This document shows positions 33,829-42,922 of a stretch of DNA of 64,000 bases, one piece after another. Below the pieces are notes generated by a model that was not told where the DNA came from, searched no databases, and saw nothing but the letters and a program-made list of their open reading frames with translations. The position numbers and the translations under genes are program-made. Every line of letters starts with the position of its first letter. Within the stretch, counting starts at the first letter, position 1. The stretch covers positions 1-64,000 of the forward strand of contig CAZVQW010000002.1 of NCBI GenBank assembly GCA_964629475.1, given 5' to 3'. This stretch comes from SMWD01 sp964629475. Lineage in GTDB: Bacteria; Pseudomonadota; Gammaproteobacteria; Steroidobacterales; GCA-2729495.

Positions 33829-36222
33829 CTACGCTACGTCGGCAAGTGCCTGACGCAGATCATCCATCGAACTATACCGTTTGAGTTTGTCGACTTCCAT
33901 GGTCTTCTTGATGATCGCGGCGAGCGCCGGCGGGATATTCGGGTTCAGTTCTTCGCACATCTTGGCCTTGCCCTGAACGTGCTGATACATGACGGACATG
34001 TGATCGCCCTCCGTGTAGGGCGGTGTGCCGGTCAGCATCTCGTAGGTCATGACGCCGAGGCTGTAGATATCGGCCCGTACGTCGACCTTCTTGCCGAGGA
34101 TTTGTTCCGGCGCCATGTATTTCGGTGAACCGATGACATAGCCGGTTTTGGTCAATTGTGTGTCGCCGGATGACGCAGCTGCAGCTACGCCGAAATCCAC
34201 GATCTTCAAAAGTCCGTCGTCATCGATCAGGATGTTGGCCGGTTTCAGGTCACGGTGCACGATGCCGACCTGGTGAGCCACGGCCATGCCGGTCGCGATA
34301 TCCTGGCTCCAGCTGATGGCCTTTTCGGTTGGCATCGGTTTTTCACGGGCGATCTCGGCACCGAGCGTGTGCGACGGGAAATACTCCATCGAAATCGCAT
34401 AGTTGCCGCCGAGGCTGACGAAATCATAGATGCGGATAACGTTCTTGTGCGTGATCTTGCGTGAATATCTAAGCTCATGGACAAAGCGTTGCAGCATCTC
34501 TTCATCGGAACTGACATTTGCATTCAGGAATTTAAGAATCAGCCGTTCATCGACAACCGTATCCTCGACGAGGATGACGGTGCCGAATGCACCCTTGCCG
34601 ATCTTGTCGATGTATTTGTAGCGGCCCTCGATGATGTCGCCGGCCTTGAGTGTCGTGATATCGAGTGTGGCGCCGGCCGGTTGTTGATCTGCAGCGATTT
34701 GCTCAACTTCTTCTTTGTCGATCAGTAATGTTTTTGCCGGTTCGGCGGCTACCCGGTCTGCAATCTCGTCGGCCTGCACGGCAGTCGTCGAGAATCGGTT
34801 GTCGATGCGCACGACGGCGTCTGCCGCCATCTTGGCGATCGTATCGTCCGCAGCGGACATCAGCGGTTGGAGCCTGGTCTTGATTTCCGTGGCCATACTC
34901 TGGTCGGCGAGTTTCGCCAGTGCGTTGACCGCCTCGACACGAATGCTCTTCTCGGCATGCTCGAGCATCGGCAGCAGCTTTGTCGCAACATCGTCGCCAC
35001 CGAGTTTGCCGAGCGCGCGTATCGCCGCCGGTATCGAGCGCACGTCGCCGTTCAGCATCGCCACCAGAGTGGCAACGGCCTCACGGTCGCCGATCTCGCC
35101 GAGTGCATCGGCGGCCCGTTCGCGTACCCACCAATCTTCGTCGTTGACGGCTTCCATCAGGTGTTTGACGGCGCGTTCGTCCTTGGTCTGGTTCAGGATT
35201 TCGATGGCCGAGCGGCGAACGTTCTCGTTTTCATCACGAATCAGTTCGAGCACCGCGTCCATGACTTTTGGCCCGCCGATTGCCGCCAGGGCGTCTGATG
35301 CCCGTGACCGTACCCACCAATCCTCGTCTTCGATTGCCGTCAGCAGATGTCTGATCGATGACGGCTCGGCGATCTCGTTAAGTACCTCGACGGCAGAGCG
35401 ACGCGCATACTCGGATTCATCCTTGAGCACGGTGACCAGGTGTTGCATCGTGTCCGGATGACGCATCTTGACGAGCAGATCAACGGTCTTGTTCTGTACC
35501 GCCATGTCCGGGTCGAGGAGCATCCCGCAGATACGTTCGGCATCGAGGCCAAGGTCGCCTTCCATCTGCGATAGTGCACCGATCGCGGCCTGGCGAACCG
35601 ATTTGTGCGGGTCATCGAGCTGCTTCTCAAGCGCGCTGGCAACATCCGGGCGATTGAAGCGCGACAGAATATTAATAATGTGGATACGCACGGCATAGTC
35701 TTTGCCAGAAACCCGCGCCAACAATTCCGGCACGGTCGCGTCAGTTGCTGTCTCGCCAATAATTTTGAACAGTGCTGCCTTTTCTCGTGGTTCGAGGTCA
35801 TAGGCACGGCGCAGCAACTGGTCAACATTCAGGCGGTCTTTCTTCGACCGCATGACATCGATCAATGCCGATTTGGAGATGCCGTCGTGGCCAAGCAGGT
35901 CGATGAGGTTGTTCGCGTTATAGTGCGTACCGGTCGCAAGTGCAGTCGCTACACCGGAAACGCAGCGTTGATCAGGATGCCCGAGGCCAGCCGCAAACTG
36001 GCGAAATGTCTTGTCATCGAGCTGACTGCTCAGTGTTTCGATCAGGACCGTTGACTGAGTCTTGTCCGCCGTCGAGAGCGCGGCGATGACGTTGGGAACG
36101 GCATCGCCGCCAAGCTTGCGCAGAGACTCGGTTGCCTTGCGCGCAGCCGGAGCATCGACATCACTTTCACCCAGGAACTGGGCAATCGACCGCTCGGCCC
36201 GCATTGAGCTGATAAATTTCAT
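33829..36222 (-). CDS. HEAT-repeat and Ser/Thr protein kinase fusion protein
   Basis: In this 797-residue protein residues about 30-480 are HEAT (PBS-lyase type) repeats of about 31 residues. Two nearly alike units contain EDWWVRSRASDALAAIGG and EDWWVRERAADALGEIGD. A linker with charged residues follows. Residues 533-797 form a eukaryotic-type kinase: glycine loop GKGAFGTV, Lys564, Glu583, catalytic HRDLKPANIL (Asp658), DFG (Asp676) and the APE region YMAPEQ. All catalytic residues are present. No membrane or PASTA segment is seen, so it is cytosolic. HEAT repeats usually bind other proteins. With two PilT ATPases downstream, control of pilus motors is the likely role, by inference. Confidence 0.9.
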   Translation of the reverse strand: MKFISSMRAERSIAQFLGESDVDAPAARKATESLRKLGGDAVPNVIAALSTADKTQSTVLIETLSSQLDDKTFRQFAAGLGHPDQRCVSGVATALATGTHYNANNLIDLLGHDGISKSALIDVMRSKKDRLNVDQLLRRAYDLEPREKAALFKIIGETATDATVPELLARVSGKDYAVRIHIINILSRFNRPDVASALEKQLDDPHKSVRQAAIGALSQMEGDLGLDAERICGMLLDPDMAVQNKTVDLLVKMRHPDTMQHLVTVLKDESEYARRSAVEVLNEIAEPSSIRHLLTAIEDEDWWVRSRASDALAAIGGPKVMDAVLELIRDENENVRRSAIEILNQTKDERAVKHLMEAVNDEDWWVRERAADALGEIGDREAVATLVAMLNGDVRSIPAAIRALGKLGGDDVATKLLPMLEHAEKSIRVEAVNALAKLADQSMATEIKTRLQPLMSAADDTIAKMAADAVVRIDNRFSTTAVQADEIADRVAAEPAKTLLIDKEEVEQIAADQQPAGATLDITTLKAGDIIEGRYKYIDKIGKGAFGTVILVEDTVVDERLILKFLNANVSSDEEMLQRFVHELRYSRKITHKNVIRIYDFVSLGGNYAISMEYFPSHTLGAEIAREKPMPTEKAISWSQDIATGMAVAHQVGIVHRDLKPANILIDDDGLLKIVDFGVAAAASSGDTQLTKTGYVIGSPKYMAPEQILGKKVDVRADIYSLGVMTYEMLTGTPPYTEGDHMSVMYQHVQGKAKMCEELNPNIPPALAAIIKKTMEVDKLKRYSSMDDLRQALADVA

Positions 36223-36453
36223 ACAACCAGCAATTTAACCCCAAAAACACACAACTAAAGCAACGCGCTATTGCTCCTGTCAGAGCAGCCAAACCCCAAG
36301 CTAAATTCTGACAAATCACCGGCTGGCCGGCGATTACGGCATTATGCCATATGATCCGGAGCATCCCTGAGCAAATCCTGCCAGAGTGGTGAAATCTTCA
36401 GGTAGAATGTCGCGCTTTCAGGGGTCCGGATACTGTTAAACCCGTCACGAATC

Positions 36454-37542
36454 ATGTCAGAAGTAACTGTTAAAAGTATAGAAGCAGCATTTCAGGCTGC
36501 AACTGTCCCATTTGTGGGTGTGGATCTGCGCTCCGCCGAAGTCACCGTGGAGCCTGCGGGCGACGAAACGGCTGCCCGGGTGAGCGTAACCCTGGGGTTT
36601 CCGGTCGCGGACATCGTCGTACCGCTTGCCGAGTTTCTCAGTAACGTCATTTGTTCGGCAACTGGCGTGACGTCAGTAAGCGTCGAGATCGTCTCGCGGA
36701 TCCGGGCGCATGCCGTTCAGGGCACCCTGACGCCATTGCCCGGTGTCAGGAATGTCATCGCCGTTGCCTCCGGCAAGGGTGGCGTCGGTAAGTCGACCAC
36801 GACGGCTAACCTGGCGCTTGCCCTGTCCCGTCAGGGTGCCCGAGTCGGTGTGCTCGATGCGGATGTCTACGGACCGAGCCAGCCGAAGATGCTCGGCCTG
36901 GACGGTCAGCAGCCGGTCAGCAAGGACGGTAAGACGGTCGAACCGCTCGAAGCGCATGGGCTGCAGACCAATTCGATCGGTTTTATGATCGATGAGGCGA
37001 CGCCGGTAGTCTGGCGTGGACCGATGGTAACCCAGGCGCTGAGCCAGCTTGCATTTACGACCAACTGGCAAGACCTCGATTACCTGATCGTCGACCTGCC
37101 ACCGGGTACCGGTGATACGCAATTGACGCTGACACAGACGGTGCCGCTGGCCGGTGTCGTCATCATTACGACGCCGCAGGATATCGCATTACTCGATGCG
37201 CGCCGTGGCTTGAAAATGTTTGAGAAGGTCAGTGTGCGCGTGCTGGGTATCATCGAGAACATGAGCGTACACATCTGCACGGCCTGCGGTCACGAGGAGG
37301 CGTTATTCGGCGCCGGTGGTGGGGAACGTCTCAGTGATGAGAGCGGGGTTCCGTTGCTCGGGCAATTGCCACTCGATGCGCGCATTCAGCGTGAGGCTGA
37401 TACTGGCTCGCCGACGGTCGTCAGCGATCCGGACGGGCCGATCGCTGCAAAATATCTCGAGATTGCCCGGAAGACTGCCGCGCAGCTCGCGGCGGCGCCG
37501 CGCGACCGAAAAGGCATGTTTCCGAAAATCGTTGTCGAATGA
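36454..37542 (+). CDS. apbC: Iron-sulfur cluster carrier protein ApbC (Mrp family)
   Basis: The 362-residue P-loop protein has an N-terminal DUF59/MIP18-like domain (about 5-85), the deviant Walker A GKGGVGKSTTTANLALAL and a C-terminal CTAC pair (C-x2-C) that holds the bridging cluster in the dimer. It transfers Fe-S clusters to apoproteins. It is divergent from the HEAT-kinase gene; in Pseudomonas the divergent neighbour is metG. dcd follows after 13 bases. Confidence 0.95.
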   Translation: MSEVTVKSIEAAFQAATVPFVGVDLRSAEVTVEPAGDETAARVSVTLGFPVADIVVPLAEFLSNVICSATGVTSVSVEIVSRIRAHAVQGTLTPLPGVRNVIAVASGKGGVGKSTTTANLALALSRQGARVGVLDADVYGPSQPKMLGLDGQQPVSKDGKTVEPLEAHGLQTNSIGFMIDEATPVVWRGPMVTQALSQLAFTTNWQDLDYLIVDLPPGTGDTQLTLTQTVPLAGVVIITTPQDIALLDARRGLKMFEKVSVRVLGIIENMSVHICTACGHEEALFGAGGGERLSDESGVPLLGQLPLDARIQREADTGSPTVVSDPDGPIAAKYLEIARKTAAQLAAAPRDRKGMFPKIVVE

Positions 37543-37555
37543 CGAGGAGTCAGTG

Positions 37556-38122
37556 TTGAGTATCAAATCCGATCTCTGGATTCGTCGCATGGCCGAACAG
37601 CACGGCATGATCGAACCGTTCGAATCCGGGCAGGTTCGTCAGAACGGCGGTGGCCGGATTATCTCCTTTGGTACATCGAGTTACGGCTATGACGTTCGTT
37701 GCGCGGCCGACTTCAAGATCTTTACAAATATCAATTCGGCGGTTGTCGATCCGAAGGCATTCGATGAGAGCAGCTTTGTCGACAAGCAGGGCGATGTTTG
37801 CATCATTCCACCAAACTCGTTCGCACTGGCGAGGACAGTTGAATTTTTCCGCATTCCGCGAAACGTGCTGACCATCTGCCTTGGCAAGTCAACGTATGCC
37901 CGCTGCGGCATCATCGTCAACGTGACGCCGCTCGAGCCGGAGTGGGAGGGGCATGTGACGCTGGAGTTTTCGAATACGACGCCGCTACCGGCGAAGATCT
38001 ACGCAAACGAGGGCGTTGCGCAGATGTTGTTCTTCGAGTCGGATGAAGAATGTGAGGTGTCGTATAAGGATCGTGCCGGGAAGTACCAGGGGCAGACTGG
38101 TGTAACGCTTCCAAAAGCATAG
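37556..38122 (+). CDS. dcd: dCTP deaminase
   Basis: Dcd turns dCTP into dUTP for thymidylate synthesis. The 188-residue trimeric enzyme starts SIKSDLWIRRMAEQHGMIEP, has the nucleotide-binding GKSTYARCGIIVNVTPLEPEW with the catalytic Glu, and ends with a KYQGQTGVTLP lid. The start is most likely TTG at 37556, eight bases after GAGG; an in-frame GTG lies just before at 37553. It forms an operon with apbC, the order seen in Pseudomonas, and is convergent with purN. Confidence 0.95.
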   Translation: MSIKSDLWIRRMAEQHGMIEPFESGQVRQNGGGRIISFGTSSYGYDVRCAADFKIFTNINSAVVDPKAFDESSFVDKQGDVCIIPPNSFALARTVEFFRIPRNVLTICLGKSTYARCGIIVNVTPLEPEWEGHVTLEFSNTTPLPAKIYANEGVAQMLFFESDEECEVSYKDRAGKYQGQTGVTLPKA

Positions 38123-38148
38123 TAAAAACAATATATTAAATAATAATT

Positions 38149-38823
38149 CTAAGTTTTATTCGAGATAATGGGTTCATCCAGCGGCAGGCCGTCCAGCCAG
38201 ACTTTACCCTTGTCGAGACGCAGCCGACCATCGGCACACCAGCGGATTGCCCGCGGATAGATCAGGTATTCACCTTGCTGCACGCGGGCGGCCAGGCTGG
38301 TCTCTGTTTCGTCGGCGTGGATCGGCACGCGATACTGAATAATCGACGGTCCGGCATCGAGTTCCGGCGTGACGAAATGCACGGTCGAGCCATGGTGACT
38401 GTCGCCGGCCTCGATCGCCCGACGATACGTATGCAAACCACGGTATTTTGGCAGCAGCGACGGGTGGATATTCAACATTCGGCCCTCATATCGCTGCACC
38501 AGTTCGGTGGGCAGGATGCGCATGAAGCCGGCCAGTACGATCAGCTCGGGTGAGAAGGTTGCGATTTGTGCGGCCAGCGCGGTGTCGGCGTCGGTACGTT
38601 CGTCATGGTCAGAGTAGTCTATGACGCTGGTCGGAATACCTGCCTTGTCGGCGCGCTCCAGCCCGAGGACACCGGGCCGGTCACTGATGACGGCACACAG
38701 GTTAATTTTGAGTTCGCCGGATCGGATCTCGTTGATGATCGCCTGCAGGTTGGTGCCGCCTCCCGATACCAGGACAATTGTACGCATGCCGGATCCGATG
38801 CCTGCGCTTGCCGGTGCTGTCAT
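38149..38823 (-). CDS. purN: Phosphoribosylglycinamide formyltransferase
   Basis: PurN transfers a formyl group from 10-formyl-THF to GAR in purine synthesis. The 224-residue protein has VLVSGGGTNLQAII at the N-terminus and the catalytic MLNIHPSLLPKYRGLHTYRR with Asn and His, followed by HGSTVHFVTPELDAGP with the catalytic Asp. The ATG at 38823 overlaps the purM stop (ATGA). An alternative frame extends upstream but its extra residues are arginine-rich read-through of purM and not credible. Confidence 0.95.
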   Translation of the reverse strand: MTAPASAGIGSGMRTIVLVSGGGTNLQAIINEIRSGELKINLCAVISDRPGVLGLERADKAGIPTSVIDYSDHDERTDADTALAAQIATFSPELIVLAGFMRILPTELVQRYEGRMLNIHPSLLPKYRGLHTYRRAIEAGDSHHGSTVHFVTPELDAGPSIIQYRVPIHADETETSLAARVQQGEYLIYPRAIRWCADGRLRLDKGKVWLDGLPLDEPIISNKT

Positions 38824-39854
38824 CGCTCGATCAGCACCTGGCCAGAGCCGGCCGTGACCGAGCCGATTTCGAAGACAATTTCGCCTGCGGCTTCGAGCGT
38901 TGCGCGGGCGGTTGCCACGTCGGCGGACCGCACGGCAATGACCATGCCGACGCCGCAATTAAAGGTACGCAACAACTCGGATTCTTCGATTCGACCCTGT
39001 TCCTGGAGCCAGTTGAAGATCGGTGGGCGTGTCCATGTGCTTAGCTCTATGCGGGCGTCGAGGTTGTCGGGCAGTACCCGGACGACATTTTCGGGCAGGC
39101 CACCACCAGTAATATGTGCCATTGCGCCGATTGGGCAAGCCGCCGCCAGTGCCAGGATTGCCTTGACGTAAATCCGTGTTGGTTCGAGCAGTAATTTATC
39201 CGCCGGCGTGCCTCCGCACATGAACCCGGCACCGTCCGGGTGCAGGTCGAGCACACGGCGAATCAGTGAGTAGCCGTTTGAATGCGGGCCGGATGAGGCG
39301 AGGCCGAGCAGGGTGTCGCCGGCGCGGAGTTGTGAACCGTCGATGATGCTGTCGTGATCGACGGCACCAACACAGAAGCCGGCCAGGTCGAAGTCACCCT
39401 CGGCATACAGGCCGGGTAATTCTGCAGTTTCGCCGCCGAGCAAAGCTGCCCCGGACTGGCGGCAACCTTCCGCAATGCCGGAGACAATCGCTGTGCCGGT
39501 CTCGACATCCAGTGCACCGGTGGCGTAATAATCCAGGAAAAACAATGGCTCAGCACCGAGAACGATGATGTCGTTCGCACACATCGCGACAAGATCTATA
39601 CCGATTGTGTCGTAGCGGTTCAGTTCGATCGCGAGTTTGAGCTTCGTGCCGACGCCATCCGTTCCGGACACGAGCACCGGTCGGCGGTATTTTTCCAGGT
39701 CGAGTTCGAACAAGCCGCCAAATCCGCCGATGCCGCCGAGTACGCCCGGGCGCTGTGTCGTTTTAACGATTGGTTTGATTCGCTCGACAAGCGTGTTGCC
39801 GGCATCGATGTCGACACCGGCATCTTTGTAAGTTAAATGTTTAGCGTCATTCAT
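38820..39854 (-). CDS. purM: Phosphoribosylformylglycinamidine cyclo-ligase (AIR synthetase)
   Basis: PurM closes the imidazole ring of AIR using ATP. The 344-residue protein begins with YKDAGVDIDAGNTLVERIKP and has SGTDGVGTKLKLA, GGETAELPG and the GGGLPENVVRVLP element, all standard for the family. It is the first gene of the purM-purN operon. The divergent DUF2066 gene begins 44 bases away, so the two promoters must overlap or interleave. Confidence 0.96.
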   Translation of the reverse strand: MNDAKHLTYKDAGVDIDAGNTLVERIKPIVKTTQRPGVLGGIGGFGGLFELDLEKYRRPVLVSGTDGVGTKLKLAIELNRYDTIGIDLVAMCANDIIVLGAEPLFFLDYYATGALDVETGTAIVSGIAEGCRQSGAALLGGETAELPGLYAEGDFDLAGFCVGAVDHDSIIDGSQLRAGDTLLGLASSGPHSNGYSLIRRVLDLHPDGAGFMCGGTPADKLLLEPTRIYVKAILALAAACPIGAMAHITGGGLPENVVRVLPDNLDARIELSTWTRPPIFNWLQEQGRIEESELLRTFNCGVGMVIAVRSADVATARATLEAAGEIVFEIGSVTAGSGQVLIER

Positions 39855-39885
39855 GTCTGATGTCCGTGGAGCCAGATGCGGGCGC

Positions 39886-39891
39886 TATAAT
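39886..39891 (+). promoter_or_regulatory. Candidate -10 element immediately before the DUF2066 gene
   Basis: A perfect TATAAT preceded by GGGCGC lies 7 bases before the ATG at 39899. Transcription from it would begin at about the start codon itself, so the message would have no leader. The -35 region (about 39863) is weak. If this promoter is not used, the message must start farther upstream, over the purM start. Confidence 0.35.
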
Positions 39892-39898
39892 AATGCAT

Positions 39899-41041
39899 AT
39901 GAACTCGTTTCATCTAACCTTGCGTGTCCTGATTTGCCTGTGGTTCGCCGGGCAAATTCCCGGTGCCGATGCTGCTCGTGTCACAGACCTGTATGCCGCG
40001 CAGGTCCCCGCCGAAGGAGGTGCTGCCCGCGACTCATTTGACACGGCGTTGCATACGGTACTGATCAAGGTGACCGGACGTCGGGACATCACGGAGGATT
40101 TGGCCGTTATGAGCCAGTTTGCCGCGGCGGAATCCTATGTTCAGCAATACCGGACAAACCCGGATGGCACAGTTTGGGTTCTGTTCGACCAGATCGCACT
40201 GCGCCGGGCGCTGGATAGCATCGGCCAGCCGGTCTGGGGCGAGGAGCGACCGGTTACGCTGGTCTGGCTCGTGATGGACTATGGCGCCGGCAGTCGCGAT
40301 ATTCTCGCAGCCGAGGCCGATGTCGAACGCGAGTCGGAATTGTTCGCGGAGCCGCCGCCTGTGGGCGACCCTGAACGACAAATGGCAGTACGTGACATTT
40401 TGCAAACCACTGCCGGCGAACGTGGCCTGCCGCTGATCCTGCCACTTGTCGATTCCGAAGAACTCGACATCGTGTCGGTTTCCGATGTCTGGGGCGGTTT
40501 CACCGAATCGCTGGTTCTCGCCACCCAGCGCTACGGAGTCAATGCGATTCTCGTCGGACGCGCGCGCGTGCTCTCGGTGGAAAACACCCGGGTGCGCTGG
40601 ACTCTGATGCTGGGTGATGAGCAATTCGACTGGGATGGCGATGTTGCCAGCGGTCCCGATCGACTCGCCGATTTTTTTGCCGTCCGGCTGGCAACTTCGA
40701 GTAGTGCATTGGGCCGGATGCAGTTACGCGTAGATGGTGTTAATACACTCGATGATTATGGTCGCCTCAGTCAATATCTGTCGACACTGGATGTTATAGA
40801 AGAATATTCGATCGATCGTGTGGCTGGTCAGACTGCCGTTTTTTCTTTACTCGTTCGTGGCGATGCCGATCGACTGATGCGCAGCATCGCATTGCGGCGC
40901 ATACTGCAACCTATTGAAGAGCCCGGGCGGCCCTCCCCGGGTGACGATCTGCAGGGCAGCGTGAGCCCGGGTGTGCCGTCGATTGATTCGTTCGATAGTG
41001 CATCATCGGGTTTGCATTACACGTTAATTGTCGCCCCCTGA
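39899..41041 (+). CDS. DUF2066-family exported protein
   Basis: The 380-residue protein has a signal peptide (about residues 1-24, cut near ADAARV), followed by the DUF2066 pattern AALHTVLIKVTGRRDI-like sequence (here TALHTVLIKVTGRRDI) and YVQQYR. Members sit beside purM and hda in many gammaproteobacteria and their function is unknown. The first part resembles periplasmic proteins built like outer-membrane assembly factors, but I can assign no activity. In-frame ATGs occur at 39893 and 39899; the second gives the better signal peptide. The next gene starts 24 bases downstream. Confidence 0.82.
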   Translation: MNSFHLTLRVLICLWFAGQIPGADAARVTDLYAAQVPAEGGAARDSFDTALHTVLIKVTGRRDITEDLAVMSQFAAAESYVQQYRTNPDGTVWVLFDQIALRRALDSIGQPVWGEERPVTLVWLVMDYGAGSRDILAAEADVERESELFAEPPPVGDPERQMAVRDILQTTAGERGLPLILPLVDSEELDIVSVSDVWGGFTESLVLATQRYGVNAILVGRARVLSVENTRVRWTLMLGDEQFDWDGDVASGPDRLADFFAVRLATSSSALGRMQLRVDGVNTLDDYGRLSQYLSTLDVIEEYSIDRVAGQTAVFSLLVRGDADRLMRSIALRRILQPIEEPGRPSPGDDLQGSVSPGVPSIDSFDSASSGLHYTLIVAP

Positions 41042-41065
41042 GTCGGGGCGGAGCCGGTCCTTAAC

Positions 41066-41620
41066 ATGCTGCGAGCTTCACACATTCCGAACATGATTTG
41101 CATCTTGCGCATCCTGCTTGTGGTGCCGATTGTGCTGACATTGCTTGCCGGCGATTTCACAATGGCTCTGATGCTTATTTTTATAGCCGGATTTTCCGAC
41201 GGTCTTGATGGCTTTCTGGCCAGGCAATTTGATTGGCGCACGCGTCTCGGTGGATTACTCGATCCTCTGGCGGACAAACTGCTTCTCGTGACCGCGATGC
41301 TGACACTGACCTCTCTGGATCTGGTTCCGCTGTGGCTGACCTGCGTCGTCATCGGGCGTGATATCGTGATTATTAGCGGCGCCAGTGCATACAACCTGCT
41401 GATCGGTCCGGTCAGGCCCGCACCGACGATGATCAGCAAGATCAACACGACGTTGCAGTTGTTGTACATCGTGTGCGTCATTGCTCGCCAGGCATTCGGC
41501 TGGCCGCCGTCAATGGTGGTTATTCTGGCCGGAACAGGCGTGTTCTGTACGAGTGCCGTCAGTGGCATGGATTACGTGATGCAGTGGAGTCGCAAGGCCA
41601 TGTCTGCACCACGAACCTGA
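41066..41620 (+). CDS. CDP-alcohol phosphatidyltransferase family protein
   Basis: The 184-residue integral membrane protein has the family signature D-x2-DG-x2-AR-x8-G-x3-D-x3-D in SDGLDGFLARQFDWR and LGGLLDPLADK. About five to six helices are visible. It probably makes phosphatidylglycerophosphate or cardiolipin-type lipids. It is not clearly the main PgsA of the cell. It shares an operon with the DUF2066 gene and hda, the usual order in gammaproteobacteria. Confidence 0.88.
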   Translation: MLRASHIPNMICILRILLVVPIVLTLLAGDFTMALMLIFIAGFSDGLDGFLARQFDWRTRLGGLLDPLADKLLLVTAMLTLTSLDLVPLWLTCVVIGRDIVIISGASAYNLLIGPVRPAPTMISKINTTLQLLYIVCVIARQAFGWPPSMVVILAGTGVFCTSAVSGMDYVMQWSRKAMSAPRT

Positions 41621-41634
41621 CGCGTTTTCAGCGC

Positions 41635-42327
41635 ATGGAACAAATACCGCTTGACGTTCAGCTCGCCGACCATGCCGTGTTTGATACCTGGCTGGCAGGT
41701 GATAATGGCGAGTTGATTCATGCGCTGCGAGAGGTGGCCACGGTACAGACGTTCACTGTGCTCTGGTTGTGGGGCGCTGCGGAGACCGGCAAGACTCATT
41801 TGTTGCAGGCCTGTGTTAATGAAGCGCATCGACAGGGTTATCGCACGGCATATCTGCCGGTCGGGCCCGGCAGCGACCTCGAACCCGCCGTCATTGAGAA
41901 CATGGGGGACCTCGATGTCGTTTGTATCGATGAGATTGATACAGTTGCAGGGAATGATGAGTGGGAGCGGGCTATGTTTGGGTTATTCGAAGGTGTGCGG
42001 CAGCGTGGCTCGCGATTGGTCATGTCAGCCGACAAGCCACCGTTGCACTGTGCATTTGCGTTACCGGATCTCGTCTCGCGATTTTCTTCCGGTGCGACGT
42101 TTCGGCTTCACCCGTTGTGTGATGATGACAAGATTAAAGCCATGCAGCTTCGTGCCCACTGGCGCGGGCTGGAACTGCCGGATGAGGTGGCACGTTTTCT
42201 GTTTGCCCGTGTCGCTCGGGGTAATCGCTTCCTGTTCGATATGCTTGATCGGTTGGACAGGAAAGCATTGGCCGAGCAGAAAAAATTGACTATTCCGTTT
42301 GTCAGGTCATTTCTTGCCGGTTCCTGA
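41635..42327 (+). CDS. hda: DnaA regulatory inactivator Hda
   Basis: Hda binds the DNA-loaded beta clamp and promotes hydrolysis of DnaA-bound ATP. The 230-residue AAA+ protein has the N-terminal clamp-binding QIPLDVQL, Walker A GAAETGKTHL, Walker B VVCIDEIDTV and a sensor region SADKPP. The start ATG at 41635 is 14 bases after the preceding stop. The gene is convergent with wrbA, one base apart, with no visible terminator between. Confidence 0.92.
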   Translation: MEQIPLDVQLADHAVFDTWLAGDNGELIHALREVATVQTFTVLWLWGAAETGKTHLLQACVNEAHRQGYRTAYLPVGPGSDLEPAVIENMGDLDVVCIDEIDTVAGNDEWERAMFGLFEGVRQRGSRLVMSADKPPLHCAFALPDLVSRFSSGATFRLHPLCDDDKIKAMQLRAHWRGLELPDEVARFLFARVARGNRFLFDMLDRLDRKALAEQKKLTIPFVRSFLAGS

Positions 42328-42328
42328 G

Positions 42329-42922
42329 TCACCCGCTCAAACGAACTGCGATTTCGGCCACCCGTCGCCCCAGGGTTTGGGCAATTGCTGCTTCCTCAGC
42401 CGTCAGATCGGTTGCCGATTGCTCCCGGGCAATATGCGTTGCGCCGTAGGGTGTCCCGCCGCTGCGCGTCTCGTGCAAAGCCGGTTCGGAGTACGGTACG
42501 CCGACCAGCAACATGCCATGGTGAATCAGCGGCAGAGACATCGATAGCAGCGTGGTTTCCTGTCCGCCGTGCAGGCTGCTCGTCGACGTGAACAATCCGG
42601 CCGGCTTGTCCTCGAGATGCCCGCCGGCCCATGCGCCGGCAGAGCCATCAAGAAAATACTTCAATGCCGCCGCCATGTTGCCGAAACGCGTCGGGCTGCC
42701 GAGTATCAGGCCGTCACATTCGCGCAGATCGGCATGGCTCGCGTAGGGGGGGCCCTGGTCGGGTACGGCACTACCGACAGCCTCGGTCTCGGCCGATACC
42801 GCAGGTACGGTGCGAACGCGTGCTTTTGCGTCGGCCACCGAATTGATGCCACGCGCAACCTGAGCCGCGAGATTGGCTGTCGAGCCGTACCGCGAGTAAT
42901 ACAGGACGAGTATCTCTGCCAT
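42329..42922 (-). CDS. wrbA: NAD(P)H:quinone oxidoreductase, WrbA type
   Basis: The 197-residue flavodoxin-fold protein has the FMN-binding VLYYSRYGSTANLAAQVARG and the sequence LGSPTRFGNMAAALKYFLD typical of WrbA. It reduces quinones by two electrons and so avoids semiquinone radicals. The ATG is the last element of a 14-bp tandem repeat and has no Shine-Dalgarno sequence in front of it. The true upstream region is hidden in the assembly gap. arsC lies beyond the gap on the same strand. Confidence 0.93.
   Translation of the reverse strand: MAEILVLYYSRYGSTANLAAQVARGINSVADAKARVRTVPAVSAETEAVGSAVPDQGPPYASHADLRECDGLILGSPTRFGNMAAALKYFLDGSAGAWAGGHLEDKPAGLFTSTSSLHGGQETTLLSMSLPLIHHGMLLVGVPYSEPALHETRSGGTPYGATHIAREQSATDLTAEEAAIAQTLGRRVAEIAVRLSG

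Noticed and set aside
38824..38958. N-terminal extension of PurN to 38958
   Set aside because: The extra 45 residues are arginine-rich read-through of purM in another frame; the ATG overlapping the purM stop gives the standard N-terminus.
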